A stretch of 64,000 nucleotides of DNA, taken from Streptomyces mexicanus. GTDB taxonomy: Bacteria; Actinomycetota; Actinomycetes; Streptomycetales; Streptomycetaceae. The notes under the pieces were generated by a model. The model saw only the letters and a program-made list of their open reading frames with translations, searched no databases and was not told the DNA's origin. This document shows positions 16,431 to 24,470 of the stretch, piece by piece. Both the position numbers and the translations under genes were made by a program. Location: NCBI RefSeq assembly GCF_902506575.1, contig NZ_LR732544.1:6085196-6149195 (forward strand), read 5' to 3'. How positions within the stretch are numbered: position 1 is the stretch's first letter; each line of letters begins with the position of its first letter.

Positions 16431-17318
16431 ATGAACGGCAAGGACGACATCCGCGAGGAGATCAAACAGTTCCTGACCTCGCGGAGGGCGAAGATCACCC
16501 CCGAGCAGGCCGGGCTGCCCCACCACGGCGGCAGACGCCGCGTCGCGGGGCTTCGCCGCGCTGAGGTCGCCACTCTGGCCGGCGTAAGCGTCGAGTACTA
16601 CACCCGCCTGGAACGCGGGAACGTAGGCGGAGTCTCCGAAAGCGTCCTGGAAGCCCTCGCCAGGGCACTGCGGCTCGACGACGCCGAGCGCACCCACCTC
16701 TTCCACCTCGCCCGCACCGCCGGCACCGCGCACCCGGCCCGCCGACGCCCCGCCCCCCAGCGGGTACGCCCCGCCGTTCAGCAACTCCTGGACTCCATGA
16801 CGGAGACACCGGCCTTCGTCCGCAACGGCCGACTCGACATCCTCTCCGCCAACCGCCTCGGCTACGCCCTCTACTCCGAGGTGTACGTCGACCCGGTGCG
16901 CCCCGCGAATCACGCCCGGTTCATCTTCCTCGACCCGCGCTCCGCCGATTTCTATCTCGACTGGAATTCCGTGGCCGAGGACACCGTCGCCCTGCTGCGG
17001 GCCGAAGCCGGGCGTGACCCCTACGACCGGGGACTCACGGAGCTGATCGGCGAACTCAGCACCCGCTCGGAGGACTTCCGGGTGCGCTGGGCCGCTCACG
17101 ATGTGCGGTTCCACCCCAACGGCATCAAACGCTTCCATCACCCGCTCGTCGGGGATCTCCTGCTCCACTTCGAAGCCCTGGAACTCTCGGCCGACACAGG
17201 ACAGACGATCATCACCCACACCGCCGAGCGCCATTCCCCGTCCGACGACGCCCTGCGCGTTCTCGCCAGTTGGACCGCACCGGAACACGTGCCGGCCGGC
17301 GGCAGCGGCGACGCCTGA
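16431..17318 (+). CDS. MmyB-like helix-turn-helix transcriptional regulator
   Basis: 295 aa. The N-terminal XRE-type HTH contains 'RRVAGLRRAEVATLAGVSVEYYTRLERG', followed by 'LEALARALRLDDAERTHLFHLA'. The C-terminal MmyB-like ligand-binding (PAS-like) domain includes 'MTETPAFVRNGRLDILSANRLG', 'ARFIFLDP' and 'RWAAHDVRFHPNGIKRFHHPLVG'. CGGAGGT directly precedes the ATG. Such proteins usually repress neighbouring oxidoreductase or pump genes and are thought to be relieved by a small, possibly fatty-acid-like, ligand. Its likely target is the divergent MFS gene. Close paralogues sit at 24471 and 37381. Confidence 0.93.
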   Translation: MNGKDDIREEIKQFLTSRRAKITPEQAGLPHHGGRRRVAGLRRAEVATLAGVSVEYYTRLERGNVGGVSESVLEALARALRLDDAERTHLFHLARTAGTAHPARRRPAPQRVRPAVQQLLDSMTETPAFVRNGRLDILSANRLGYALYSEVYVDPVRPANHARFIFLDPRSADFYLDWNSVAEDTVALLRAEAGRDPYDRGLTELIGELSTRSEDFRVRWAAHDVRFHPNGIKRFHHPLVGDLLLHFEALELSADTGQTIITHTAERHSPSDDALRVLASWTAPEHVPAGGSGDA

Positions 17319-17335
17319 AGCACGCGGAAAGACCA

Positions 17336-17374
17336 CACCCCGCCTGCCCATGGTGCCAACGGGCAGGCGGGGTG
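17336..17374. terminator. Perfect 14-bp stem bidirectional terminator
   Basis: CACCCCGCCTGCCC (17336-17349) pairs perfectly with GGGCAGGCGGGGTG (17361-17374) around an 11-nt loop, directly after the regulator stop and facing the decayed SDR from the other strand. Confidence 0.85.
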
Positions 17375-17430
17375 GGGAAAGCTCCGGGCCGGGTGGCGCG
17401 GTCGCGCGAGGAGCTCAGCTTGCTGTTCGG

Positions 17431-17816
17431 TCACTCACGCAGCAGGAAGGCGCCGTCGACGACCGTGCCGGTAATGCAGGCGGACAGGTCGGAGAGGAGG
17501 AAGGCGGACCGGTCCTCGCGACTTACTCCGACTCTCCCAGGCGGCCCGAGGGGATCTCGCCTTCGAGACGGTCGGTCACGTCCTTCTGCCCCGGTGCCGT
17601 CGTCAAGGGGGTGCGGATCACGCCGGGAGAGACGCTGTTGACGCCCATCCCGACAGGCGCGTAGTCCGCTGCGGTGCCCTTGGTGAGGCCGATCAGGGCG
17701 TGCTTGGGCGCGGTGTACACCGGGGAGTGGCTGAGGACGGTGTGCGCTTCGACCGACGCGATGTTCACGATCGATCCGCCGCCGGCTTTGAGCATCTGCG
17801 CGATCTCCGCCGTCAT
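17431..17816 (-). pseudogene. Short-chain dehydrogenase remnant (5'-truncated, frameshifted)
   Basis: From 17816 the minus-strand translation gives the middle and C-terminal parts of an SDR: 'GGGSIVNIASVEAHTV', catalytic 'YTAPKHALIGLTKG' (Tyr-x3-Lys), 'VNSVSPGVIRTPL', then 'GRLGESE' and a stop at 17523. The expected last part continues in another frame to 17431 ('SAFLLSDLSACITGT', 'DGAFLL'), with a few residues missing at the shift. The first 115 or so residues, including the NAD(P) glycine motif, are absent. Upstream bases 17817-18000 show nothing recognisable. It is the decayed last gene of the redox operon to its right. Confidence 0.85.
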
Positions 17817-18000
17817 TGCGAACCCGGCCCCGTCGAGGAGACGCCCATGACGGTGTGCCGGCTGTCCGCACCGGAATCGTGCAGGCTCGACGCCCGAGAC
17901 CCCACGTCAGTCACGGCGCCCGCCCGGGCCGACGGCGGTCGTCCAGGGCCTGCAGTCCCTCCGGTCCGTGCTCGGTGACGCGTGGGCCTTCCAGCGCAGT

Positions 18001-19044
18001 TCAGCGCAGAGTCGCGATGTCGATCACGAACCGATAGCGGACGGCGGAGGCCAGGACGCGCTCGTACGCCTCGTTGATCTTCTCGGCCGGGATCACCTCG
18101 ATCTCGGATCCGATGCGGTGCTCGGCGCAGAAGTCGAGCATCTCCTGCGTCTCGCGGATGCCTCCGATCAGGGAGCCGGCGAGGGTCCGCTCTCCGCCCA
18201 GCAGGGAGAAGACGTTGAGCGAAACCGGTTCGGAGGGGGCGCCGACGTTGGCCAGGACACCGCCGGTAGCCAGGAGCGAAAGGTAGGCATCGAGGTCGAT
18301 CCTGGCGCTCACCGTGTTGACGATGATGTCGAACGAGTCGGCGAGCTGCTCGAAGGTGGCGGGGTCGCTGGTGGCGTGGTAATGGTCGGCTCCCAGACGC
18401 AGACCGTCGTCCTTCTTCCTGAGTGACTGGGAGAGCACGGTCACCTCTGCGCCCATCGCATGTGCCAGCTTGACTGCCACATGGCCCAGTCCGCCGAGGC
18501 CGACGACGGCCACTTTCTTGCCGGGTCCGGCGCCCCAGCGGCGCAGGGGCGCGTAGGTGGTGATGCCCGCACACAGCAGCGGTGCGGCGGCGTCGAGTGA
18601 GATGCCGTCGGGGATGCTGAGGACGAAGTCCTCGTTGACGACGATGTGGGTGGCATAACCGCCCTGGGTGGGGGTGCCTCCGGAGTCGACATCGGCGTAG
18701 GTGAGGGTGTTGCCCCGGAGGCAGTACTGCTCCTTGCCCTTGCGGCAGTTGGCGCACTCGCGGCAGGAGTCCACCATGCAGCCGACCCCGACCCGGTCGC
18801 CGACGGCATGCCGGGTGACCTTCGAGCCGACCTGCGCGACGATGCCGGCGATCTCGTGGCCCGGGACGAGCGGGTAGGTCTCCTGCTTCCAGTCACTGTG
18901 GGCGTGGTGGATGTCGGAGTGGCAGATGCCCGTGTACTTGATCTCGATGAGGACGTCGTGGGGGCCGACCTCACGTCGCTCGATGGTCATAGGGACGAGT
19001 GGCTCGGTGGCGGAGGTTGCTCCGTAGGCGTTGACGGTCAGCAT
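18001..19044 (-). CDS. Zinc-dependent NAD(P) alcohol dehydrogenase (YahK/CAD-like)
   Basis: 347 aa. Catalytic zinc ligands Cys41 ('GICHSD') and His63-Glu64 ('PGHEIAG') are present. The structural-zinc cysteines are Cys94, 97, 100 and 108 ('CRECANCRKGKEQYC'), and the nucleotide motif is 'VVGLGGLGHVAVKLA'. It belongs to the NADPH-dependent aldehyde reductase subgroup related to E. coli YahK and plant cinnamyl alcohol dehydrogenase. It is a close paralogue of the gene at 20694-21761. It is the last intact gene of a minus-strand redox operon and probably reduces toxic or xenobiotic aldehydes (inference). Confidence 0.92.
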   Translation of the reverse strand: MLTVNAYGATSATEPLVPMTIERREVGPHDVLIEIKYTGICHSDIHHAHSDWKQETYPLVPGHEIAGIVAQVGSKVTRHAVGDRVGVGCMVDSCRECANCRKGKEQYCLRGNTLTYADVDSGGTPTQGGYATHIVVNEDFVLSIPDGISLDAAAPLLCAGITTYAPLRRWGAGPGKKVAVVGLGGLGHVAVKLAHAMGAEVTVLSQSLRKKDDGLRLGADHYHATSDPATFEQLADSFDIIVNTVSARIDLDAYLSLLATGGVLANVGAPSEPVSLNVFSLLGGERTLAGSLIGGIRETQEMLDFCAEHRIGSEIEVIPAEKINEAYERVLASAVRYRFVIDIATLR

Positions 19045-19141
19045 GGTGCTCCACTTCGGTATACGCGCGGGTACATGACGCTCATTTGCGACCTGGGCGG
19101 GGTCGGGGTCGCGGCAGGCAGGCGGAAGGGCGGGCGGGCGG

Positions 19142-20176
19142 TCACGGGCGCACCAGCACCTTCAGGGCCTCACGGTCGTTCATCGCCCTGTAGCCGTCCG
19201 CGATGTCCTCCAGGCCGACGGTGCTGTCGAAGACGCGGCCGGGCCGGATCGAGCCGTCGAGGATGTGCGGCATCAGCTCCTCGATGTAGGCGCGGGCGGG
19301 GGCGACACCGCCGGTCAGCGTGATGTTGCGCATGAAGTCGCCGAAGCCGAACGGCACGTCGGTGAACTGCGGCGCGCCGACCCGGCTGATCGTGCCGCCG
19401 TCCCGGACCACACCGAAACTCTGCACGATCGCGTCCTTCAGCCCGACACACTCCAGGACCTTGCTGGTGCCCTCGCCACCGGTCAGCTCCTTTACGCGGG
19501 CGATACCCTGTTCGCCGCGTTCGGGGACCACGTCGGTGGCGCCGAATGCACGTCCCAGGTCGGTGCGGGCCCGATGGCGGCCCATGAGAATGATCCGCTC
19601 GGCGCCCAGCAGCTTGGCGGAGATCACGCCGGACAGGCCGACCGCGCCGTCCCCGATGACGGTGACGGTGTCGCCACGACCGACGCCGGCGGTGCGGGCC
19701 GCGTGATAGCCGGTGCTCAGCACGTCCGACAGGGTCAGGAGGTCCGGCAGCAGCTCGGAGTCCTCTGCGACGGGCAGCTTCACGAGCGTTCCGTCGGCGA
19801 ACGGGACGCGGGCGGCTTGTCCCTGTCCGCCGTCCACGCCGTTGACGCCCCACCGTCCGCCCTGCGGGCAGGAGGTCTGCAGACCCTCGCGGCAGTAGGC
19901 GCAGGTGTTGTCGGCCCAGACGAACGGGGCGACGACCACGTCCCCGGGCTTGAGGGTGTGCACCTCGGTGCCGATGTCCTCGACGATGCCGAGGAACTCG
20001 TGGCCCATGTGCCGGGGAGCATCCGTGGGCTCCAATGACTTGTAGGGCCACAGGTCGCTGCCGCACACGCAGGACAGCACGATCCGCACGACCGCGTCGG
20101 TGGGCTGCTGGATCTTGGGGTCGGTCACGTCCTCGACGCGGACGTCGTCGGCGGCGTACATCAGGGTGGCTCGCAC
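19142..20176 (-). CDS. Zinc-dependent alcohol dehydrogenase (second subfamily)
   Basis: 344 aa MDR-superfamily enzyme, unlike its two neighbours. Catalytic zinc is suggested by Cys38 ('CVCGSDLWPY') and His59-Glu60 ('MGHEFLG'). The structural zinc loop is reduced to three cysteines ('NTCAYCREGLQTSC'), with Asn before the first, so that site may be altered. Cofactor motif 'VIGDGAVGLSGVISAKLLGA'. Homologues are annotated alcohol or threonine dehydrogenase-like and IMP dehydrogenase-like. It sits between DUF2255 and the terminal ADH gene with short spacers, implying co-transcription. Substrate unknown. Confidence 0.9.
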   Translation of the reverse strand: MRATLMYAADDVRVEDVTDPKIQQPTDAVVRIVLSCVCGSDLWPYKSLEPTDAPRHMGHEFLGIVEDIGTEVHTLKPGDVVVAPFVWADNTCAYCREGLQTSCPQGGRWGVNGVDGGQGQAARVPFADGTLVKLPVAEDSELLPDLLTLSDVLSTGYHAARTAGVGRGDTVTVIGDGAVGLSGVISAKLLGAERIILMGRHRARTDLGRAFGATDVVPERGEQGIARVKELTGGEGTSKVLECVGLKDAIVQSFGVVRDGGTISRVGAPQFTDVPFGFGDFMRNITLTGGVAPARAYIEELMPHILDGSIRPGRVFDSTVGLEDIADGYRAMNDREALKVLVRP

Positions 20177-20218
20177 GGGTGGTGCTCCTTGGAGTGGCTG
20201 TCGGCAGTGAGGGGGCGG

Positions 20219-20590
20219 TCAGCGGGGTTCGAGGCGCAAGGTGGAGGCGCGGGCCCGCTCGGTCAGGACGTGTTCGACGATGCCGGTGTACCGGCCGTAC
20301 TTCTCCCGGTAGGCCGCGTCCACATCGGCGTACTCGTCCGGGTCGGCGTCGTGGAAGGTGACGTCGGCCCGGACGCCTCCGGCCTCCACCCGGCCCCGGA
20401 GGCGGGAGCGGGTGCCCCGGAACCAGGGGCCGTCGACGCCCTTGACCGAGCGGACGTAGAGCCGGTCACCGGCCCGTACGACCCACATGGTCACGGGGGC
20501 GCGGAGGGTGCCGTCGCCGCGTTCGGACTCCAGGTCCAGTTCTTCCGCCGCACCGATCCTTCTCAGGTCGGAGTTGTTCCAGCTGGTCAT
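20219..20590 (-). CDS. DUF2255 family protein
   Basis: 123 aa. It fits the small DUF2255 family, often found beside oxidoreductases and MmyB or TetR regulators. Visible features are 'WNNSDLRRIGAAEEL', 'MWVVRAGDRLYVRSVKG' and 'YREKYGRY', a beta-barrel-like pattern reminiscent of flavin-reductase or pyridoxamine-oxidase-like folds, though no cofactor site can be shown. The ATG at 20590 fits; extending upstream runs into the intergenic region. It lies within the redox operon, with about 40 bp to the next gene. Function unknown. Confidence 0.85.
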   Translation of the reverse strand: MTSWNNSDLRRIGAAEELDLESERGDGTLRAPVTMWVVRAGDRLYVRSVKGVDGPWFRGTRSRLRGRVEAGGVRADVTFHDADPDEYADVDAAYREKYGRYTGIVEHVLTERARASTLRLEPR

Positions 20591-20693
20591 GGTTCTCACC
20601 TTTCGTACACGGTGTGGAGGCATCCTGTGGTCGCCTGGTGGATGAGGTCCGGGCAGCCGGCCGGTGTCGTCGACCTCCACCGGTAGGGGTGTG

Positions 20694-21761
20694 TCATGCC
20701 TTCAGGTCCGCGAAGGTCGAGCCGTCGACCACGAACCGGTACCGGACGTCGGAGGCGTGGATCCGCTGGTAGGCGGTGTTGATGTCCTGCGCGCCGATCA
20801 GCTCGATATCGGCCGTGACCTGGTGCTCGGCGGCGAAGTCCAGCATCTCCTGGGTCTCGGCGATGCCACCGAACAGCGACCCGACGTAGGACCGCCCGTT
20901 CTGGCAGAGCGTGAAGACGTCCACGGGCATCGGCTCCGTCGTCACTCCGACGTTCACCATCGTGCCGTGCAGGCGCAGCATGCCGAGGTAGTCGGGCAGG
21001 GACACCGGTGCGCTGACGGTGTTGAGAACGAGGTCGAAGGTGTTGGCCAGTTCGGTGAACGCCGAGCCGTCACCGGTCACGGCGTAGTGGTCGGCGCCGA
21101 GGGCCGCGGCGGCTTCCCGCTTGCTCTCCGACTGGGACAGCACGGTCACCTCGGCGCCCATGGCCTTGGCCATCTTCACGCCGAGGTGGCCCAGACCGCC
21201 GAGGCCGACGACGGCGACCCTGGTCCCGGTCCGGGTGCCGAACCGCTTGAGCGGGGCGTAGACGGTGATGCCGGCGCACAGCAGGGGCGCGGCGGCGGCC
21301 GGGTCGAGGTTCTCGGGCACCCGGACGACGAAGTCCTCCGGCGCGACGATCGCCTCCGAGTAGCCGCCCTGGGTGTGCGCGCCGGGCTCGACCGGGTCCG
21401 GGCTGCCGAAGACGAGGGTGTGGCCCTTGAGGCAGTACTGCTCCTGGCCTGCTCGGCAGTTCTCGCACTCGCGGCAGGAGTTGACCATGCAGCCGATGCC
21501 GACCAGGTCGCCGACCCGGTGACGTGTGACTGCGGAGCCCGCCTCGGTGATCCGGCCGACGATCTCGTGGCCCGGCACGAGGGGGCTGACCGGCAGGGGG
21601 CCGAACGAGCCGTCGACGAAGTTGATGTCGGAGTGGCAGATGCCGCAGTACAGGATGTCGATCTTGACGTCGTGCGGGCCGACGTCGCGGCGCTCGATGG
21701 TGACGGGGGTGAGCGGCTTGCCCGCTTCCTGGGCACCGAACGCGTTGACGGTGGTGGTCAT
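20694..21761 (-). CDS. Zinc-dependent NAD(P) alcohol dehydrogenase (YahK/CAD-like), paralogue
   Basis: 355 aa with 'GICHSDINFVDG', 'PGHEIVGRI', structural cysteines in 'CRECENCRAGQEQYC' and cofactor motif 'VVGLGGLGHLGVKMAKAMGA'. It shares extended identity with the 18001-19044 enzyme, including 'ECxNCRxGxEQYCL' and 'EVTVLSQS', so the pair arose by duplication. The ATG at 21761 is preceded by AAGGAA. Its 5' leader contains a perfect 25-bp duplication. It follows the aldo-keto reductase gene in the same operon; aldehyde reduction or detoxification is the likely role. Confidence 0.93.
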   Translation of the reverse strand: MTTTVNAFGAQEAGKPLTPVTIERRDVGPHDVKIDILYCGICHSDINFVDGSFGPLPVSPLVPGHEIVGRITEAGSAVTRHRVGDLVGIGCMVNSCRECENCRAGQEQYCLKGHTLVFGSPDPVEPGAHTQGGYSEAIVAPEDFVVRVPENLDPAAAAPLLCAGITVYAPLKRFGTRTGTRVAVVGLGGLGHLGVKMAKAMGAEVTVLSQSESKREAAAALGADHYAVTGDGSAFTELANTFDLVLNTVSAPVSLPDYLGMLRLHGTMVNVGVTTEPMPVDVFTLCQNGRSYVGSLFGGIAETQEMLDFAAEHQVTADIELIGAQDINTAYQRIHASDVRYRFVVDGSTFADLKA

Positions 21762-21772
21762 GGTGATTCCTT

Positions 21773-21822
21773 TGTGCAGGTACGAGGTGATGTCAGGTGT
21801 GCAGGTACGAGGTGATGTCAGG
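21773..21822. repeat. Perfect 25-bp tandem duplication in an ADH leader
   Basis: The 25-bp unit TGTGCAGGTACGAGGTGATG plus TCAGG occurs at 21773-21797 and again at 21798-21822. The second copy includes the aldo-keto reductase stop codon. Each copy has GGTACGAGGT, a possible operator half-site element. The duplication widens the spacer before the downstream ADH start. Confidence 0.9.
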
Positions 21823-22705
21823 CTTCCGGGACGGCGCGTCCGTATGCCGCGAGGGTGACGTCCTCGGGCTCGGGGCCGCCGCGCCGGCCGGTCTCCAGGG
21901 CGTCGAGGGTCTTCAGTTCGTCGGGGGTGAGGGCGAAGTCGAAGACGTCGATGTTCTCGGCGATGCGGTGGCGCTTGGTCGACTTGGGGATGACCGAACG
22001 GCCCTGCTGGAGGCCCCAGCGCAGCAGCACCTGGGCGGGGGTCTTGCCGTGGGCCTCGGCGATCGCGGTGACGGCCGGGTCCTCGAGGACGCTCCTGCGG
22101 TCCTCCCCGTAACCCGGGTAGAAGGTGATGCCGCCGATGGGGGACCACGCCTGGTTGAGGATGCCGTGCTCGTTGTCGAAGTCCAGGACGGCGCGCTGCT
22201 GGAAGTAGGGGTGGATTTCCAGCTGGTTGACGGCCGGCACGACGGCGGTGGCGTCGAGCAGTGCGGTCAGGTGGTCGACCATGAAGTTGCTGACGCCGAT
22301 GGCCCTGACCTTGCCGTCCGCGAGGAGCTTCTCCAGCGCCCGGTAGGCGGCGATGGTCTTGCCGAAGTCCGACGGCAGGGCCTGGTGCAGGATGAGCAGG
22401 TCGATGCGGTCCACACCGAGCTTGGCGGCGCTCTTGTCGAAGCCGTGCAGGGTCTCGTCGTAGCCGTAGTCGCTGATCCAGATCTTCGTCTCGACGAAGA
22501 TCTCCTCGCGGGGCACGGCGGAGTCGCGGATGGCCTGGCCGACCTCGCGTTCGTTGCCGTAGGCGGCGGCGGTGTCGATGTGCCGGTAGCCGAGTTCCAG
22601 CGCCGCGGTGACAGCGGCCCGGGTCTCGTCGGGCGGGGTCTGGAAGACGCCGAGTCCGATGGCGGGCATCTCGACGCCGTTGTTGAGGGTGAGGGTCTGC
22701 ATCAT
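21818..22705 (-). CDS. Aldo/keto reductase (AKR5-like)
   Basis: 295 aa TIM-barrel NADPH oxidoreductase. The catalytic tetrad is complete: Asp44 and Tyr49 ('HIDTAAAYGNE'), Lys74 ('VETKIWI') and His107 ('LLILHQAL'). The cofactor-binding C-terminal segment is 'SVIPKSTKRHRIAENIDVFDF'. The family includes 2,5-diketo-gluconate and methylglyoxal reductases. Its ATG overlaps the MFS stop (ATGA), showing translational coupling with the pump. It is the second gene of the operon controlled from the divergent region before the MmyB-like regulator. Confidence 0.94.
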   Translation of the reverse strand: MMQTLTLNNGVEMPAIGLGVFQTPPDETRAAVTAALELGYRHIDTAAAYGNEREVGQAIRDSAVPREEIFVETKIWISDYGYDETLHGFDKSAAKLGVDRIDLLILHQALPSDFGKTIAAYRALEKLLADGKVRAIGVSNFMVDHLTALLDATAVVPAVNQLEIHPYFQQRAVLDFDNEHGILNQAWSPIGGITFYPGYGEDRRSVLEDPAVTAIAEAHGKTPAQVLLRWGLQQGRSVIPKSTKRHRIAENIDVFDFALTPDELKTLDALETGRRGGPEPEDVTLAAYGRAVPEA

Positions 22706-24225
22706 AGGGACCTTTCGTTACGGGTGGCCCGTGAGGGCACGATGAGGATCCCGACGGCCAGGACCGCCAGGGCGAGCAGGACGGCGGAGCCGGTCAGGGC
22801 GGCGCCCGAGCGGGCCGCGATATCGGCGGCCTCGTCGTCGGTGGAGACGGTGGCGGCCGCCGCGGTGAGGATGCTCAGGCTGAGCGCGCTGCCGATCTGG
22901 TGCACCGTGTTGACAAGGCCCGAGCCGGCACCCGCGTCCGCCGGCGCAACGCCGTCGACACCGCTGGAGGTCATCGGGGCCAGGGCCAGTCCCTGGCCGG
23001 CACCGATGAGCACCATGGGCAGGGCCACTCCCGTCAGGTAGGGGGTGTGCAGGTCGAGACGGCTGAGCCAGACCATTCCGGCCGTGGTCAGGCAGACCCC
23101 GGTGAGCAGCACTTTCGGCCTGCTCACCCGCTCCAGCAGCCGCGGCACCTGGACAGCGAGGACGAAGTTGACCAGTGTCATCGGCAGGAAGGCCAGACCG
23201 GCCTGCGACGGTGTCCAGTGGTAGACGCTCTGCACGTACTGCGCGGTGAAGAAGAAGAACCCGATCATCGCGCCCATGTAGAGCATCCGGGTGAGGTATG
23301 CGCCGCTGCGTTCCCGGCTGGCGAACAGCCGTAGCGGCACGATCGGCTGTACGGCTCGCCGCTCCACCGCCACGAACGCCCCCAGCAACCCTGCACCCGC
23401 CATCAGCGGCATCAGGGTGGCCGGGGCGGTCCAGCCGAGGTCGGCCGCGTTGACGATGCCGAACACCACGGCAGTGGAGCCCGCCGTTGCCAGAAGCGCC
23501 CCGGCGATGTCGAAGCGGCCGTCCTGGCGCTCGGTCTCCGGCAGGAACCGCACGGCCAGCACCACCATCGCGATACCGACCGGGACGTTCAGGAAGAACC
23601 CGGCCCGCCAGGAGATCAGATCCGCGACCAGACCTCCGACGACCAGGCCGAAAGCGGCGCCAAGACCAGCGACGGCGCCGTAGGCGGCCATCGCCCGGTT
23701 CCGGGCCCGGCCCTCGGTGAAGCTACGCGTGAGCAGCGACAGGGCGGAGGGCGCCAGAACCGCGGCCCCCACACCCTGCAACGCCCGGGCCCCGATCAGG
23801 CACCACTGGCTTGGCGCGGCTCCGACCAGGAAGGAGGCCAGCGAGAAGACGACCAGGGAGAACAGGAAAACCCTGCGGTGCCCGAACAAGTCACCGGCCC
23901 GGGCGCCCAAGAGCAGCAGTCCGCCGAAGACCAGGACGTAGGCGTTGGTGATCCAGGACAGGCCGGTCTCGGAGAATCCCATGTCGGACCGGATCTGCGG
24001 CAGCCCGGTGAACACGATCGAGTTGTCCAGGATGACCATGAAATAGCTGACGCAGATGATCACAAGGATCAGCCTCGCGCGGACCGGCGCCGTGTGCGGC
24101 TGCGCCGTCGGGCGTGGTGCGTCAGTCGTCAGGTCGCCAGGCGCTCCGGTGGCTCCCTGGGGGCTCGGGCCGGCTGTACGCCCGGCGCGGACGTCGCCGG
24201 TTCCTGACAAAGGCGCTGTGCGCAC
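22702..24225 (-). CDS. MFS drug efflux transporter, 14-TM DHA2 (EmrB/QacA) family
   Basis: 507 aa from GTG 24225, chosen for AAGGAG six bases upstream; the open frame extends to 24327 without support. After a 50-residue polar N-terminus come 14 predicted membrane segments. DHA2 hallmarks are 'ILDNSIVFTGLPQIRSDMGF', 'LLLLGARAGDLFGHRRVF', 'GARALQGVGAAVLAPSALSL' and 'LVNTVHQIGSALSLSI'. It should be a proton-driven exporter of a hydrophobic or cationic compound. It heads a six-gene redox operon and diverges from the MmyB-like regulator at 24471. Confidence 0.9.
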   Translation of the reverse strand: MRTAPLSGTGDVRAGRTAGPSPQGATGAPGDLTTDAPRPTAQPHTAPVRARLILVIICVSYFMVILDNSIVFTGLPQIRSDMGFSETGLSWITNAYVLVFGGLLLLGARAGDLFGHRRVFLFSLVVFSLASFLVGAAPSQWCLIGARALQGVGAAVLAPSALSLLTRSFTEGRARNRAMAAYGAVAGLGAAFGLVVGGLVADLISWRAGFFLNVPVGIAMVVLAVRFLPETERQDGRFDIAGALLATAGSTAVVFGIVNAADLGWTAPATLMPLMAGAGLLGAFVAVERRAVQPIVPLRLFASRERSGAYLTRMLYMGAMIGFFFFTAQYVQSVYHWTPSQAGLAFLPMTLVNFVLAVQVPRLLERVSRPKVLLTGVCLTTAGMVWLSRLDLHTPYLTGVALPMVLIGAGQGLALAPMTSSGVDGVAPADAGAGSGLVNTVHQIGSALSLSILTAAAATVSTDDEAADIAARSGAALTGSAVLLALAVLAVGILIVPSRATRNERSL

Positions 24226-24336
24226 GGTGCTCCTTCGGATCGGTCTCTGGTTCGGGGTCCGGCCGTGGTCCGCTCGGACCTCGGCTCTGTCCAGAAAACC
24301 GCGCCCCAGCCCGCATGTGGGAGTCACCGCTCTTCC

Positions 24337-24353
24337 AGGTAATGGCAGTACCT
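24337..24353. promoter_or_regulatory. Candidate MmyB-regulator operator (copy 2)
   Basis: AGGTAATGGCAGTACCT is a 17-bp inverted repeat (AGGTA, 7 nt, TACCT) in the 245-bp divergent promoter region between the efflux pump and the regulator at 24471. It is the best-formed member of a motif seen before all three paralogous regulators. Confidence 0.5.
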
Positions 24354-24470
24354 CGCTCGGCGCTCGCCGACGGATCTACGGTGAGGAGGTGGGCACAGGA
24401 TTCACGACGATCACAAGGAGTCACCGCATGTCCCTCCTCGCCGCCACCGCAGAAGCTGGGGAGCCTGAGC

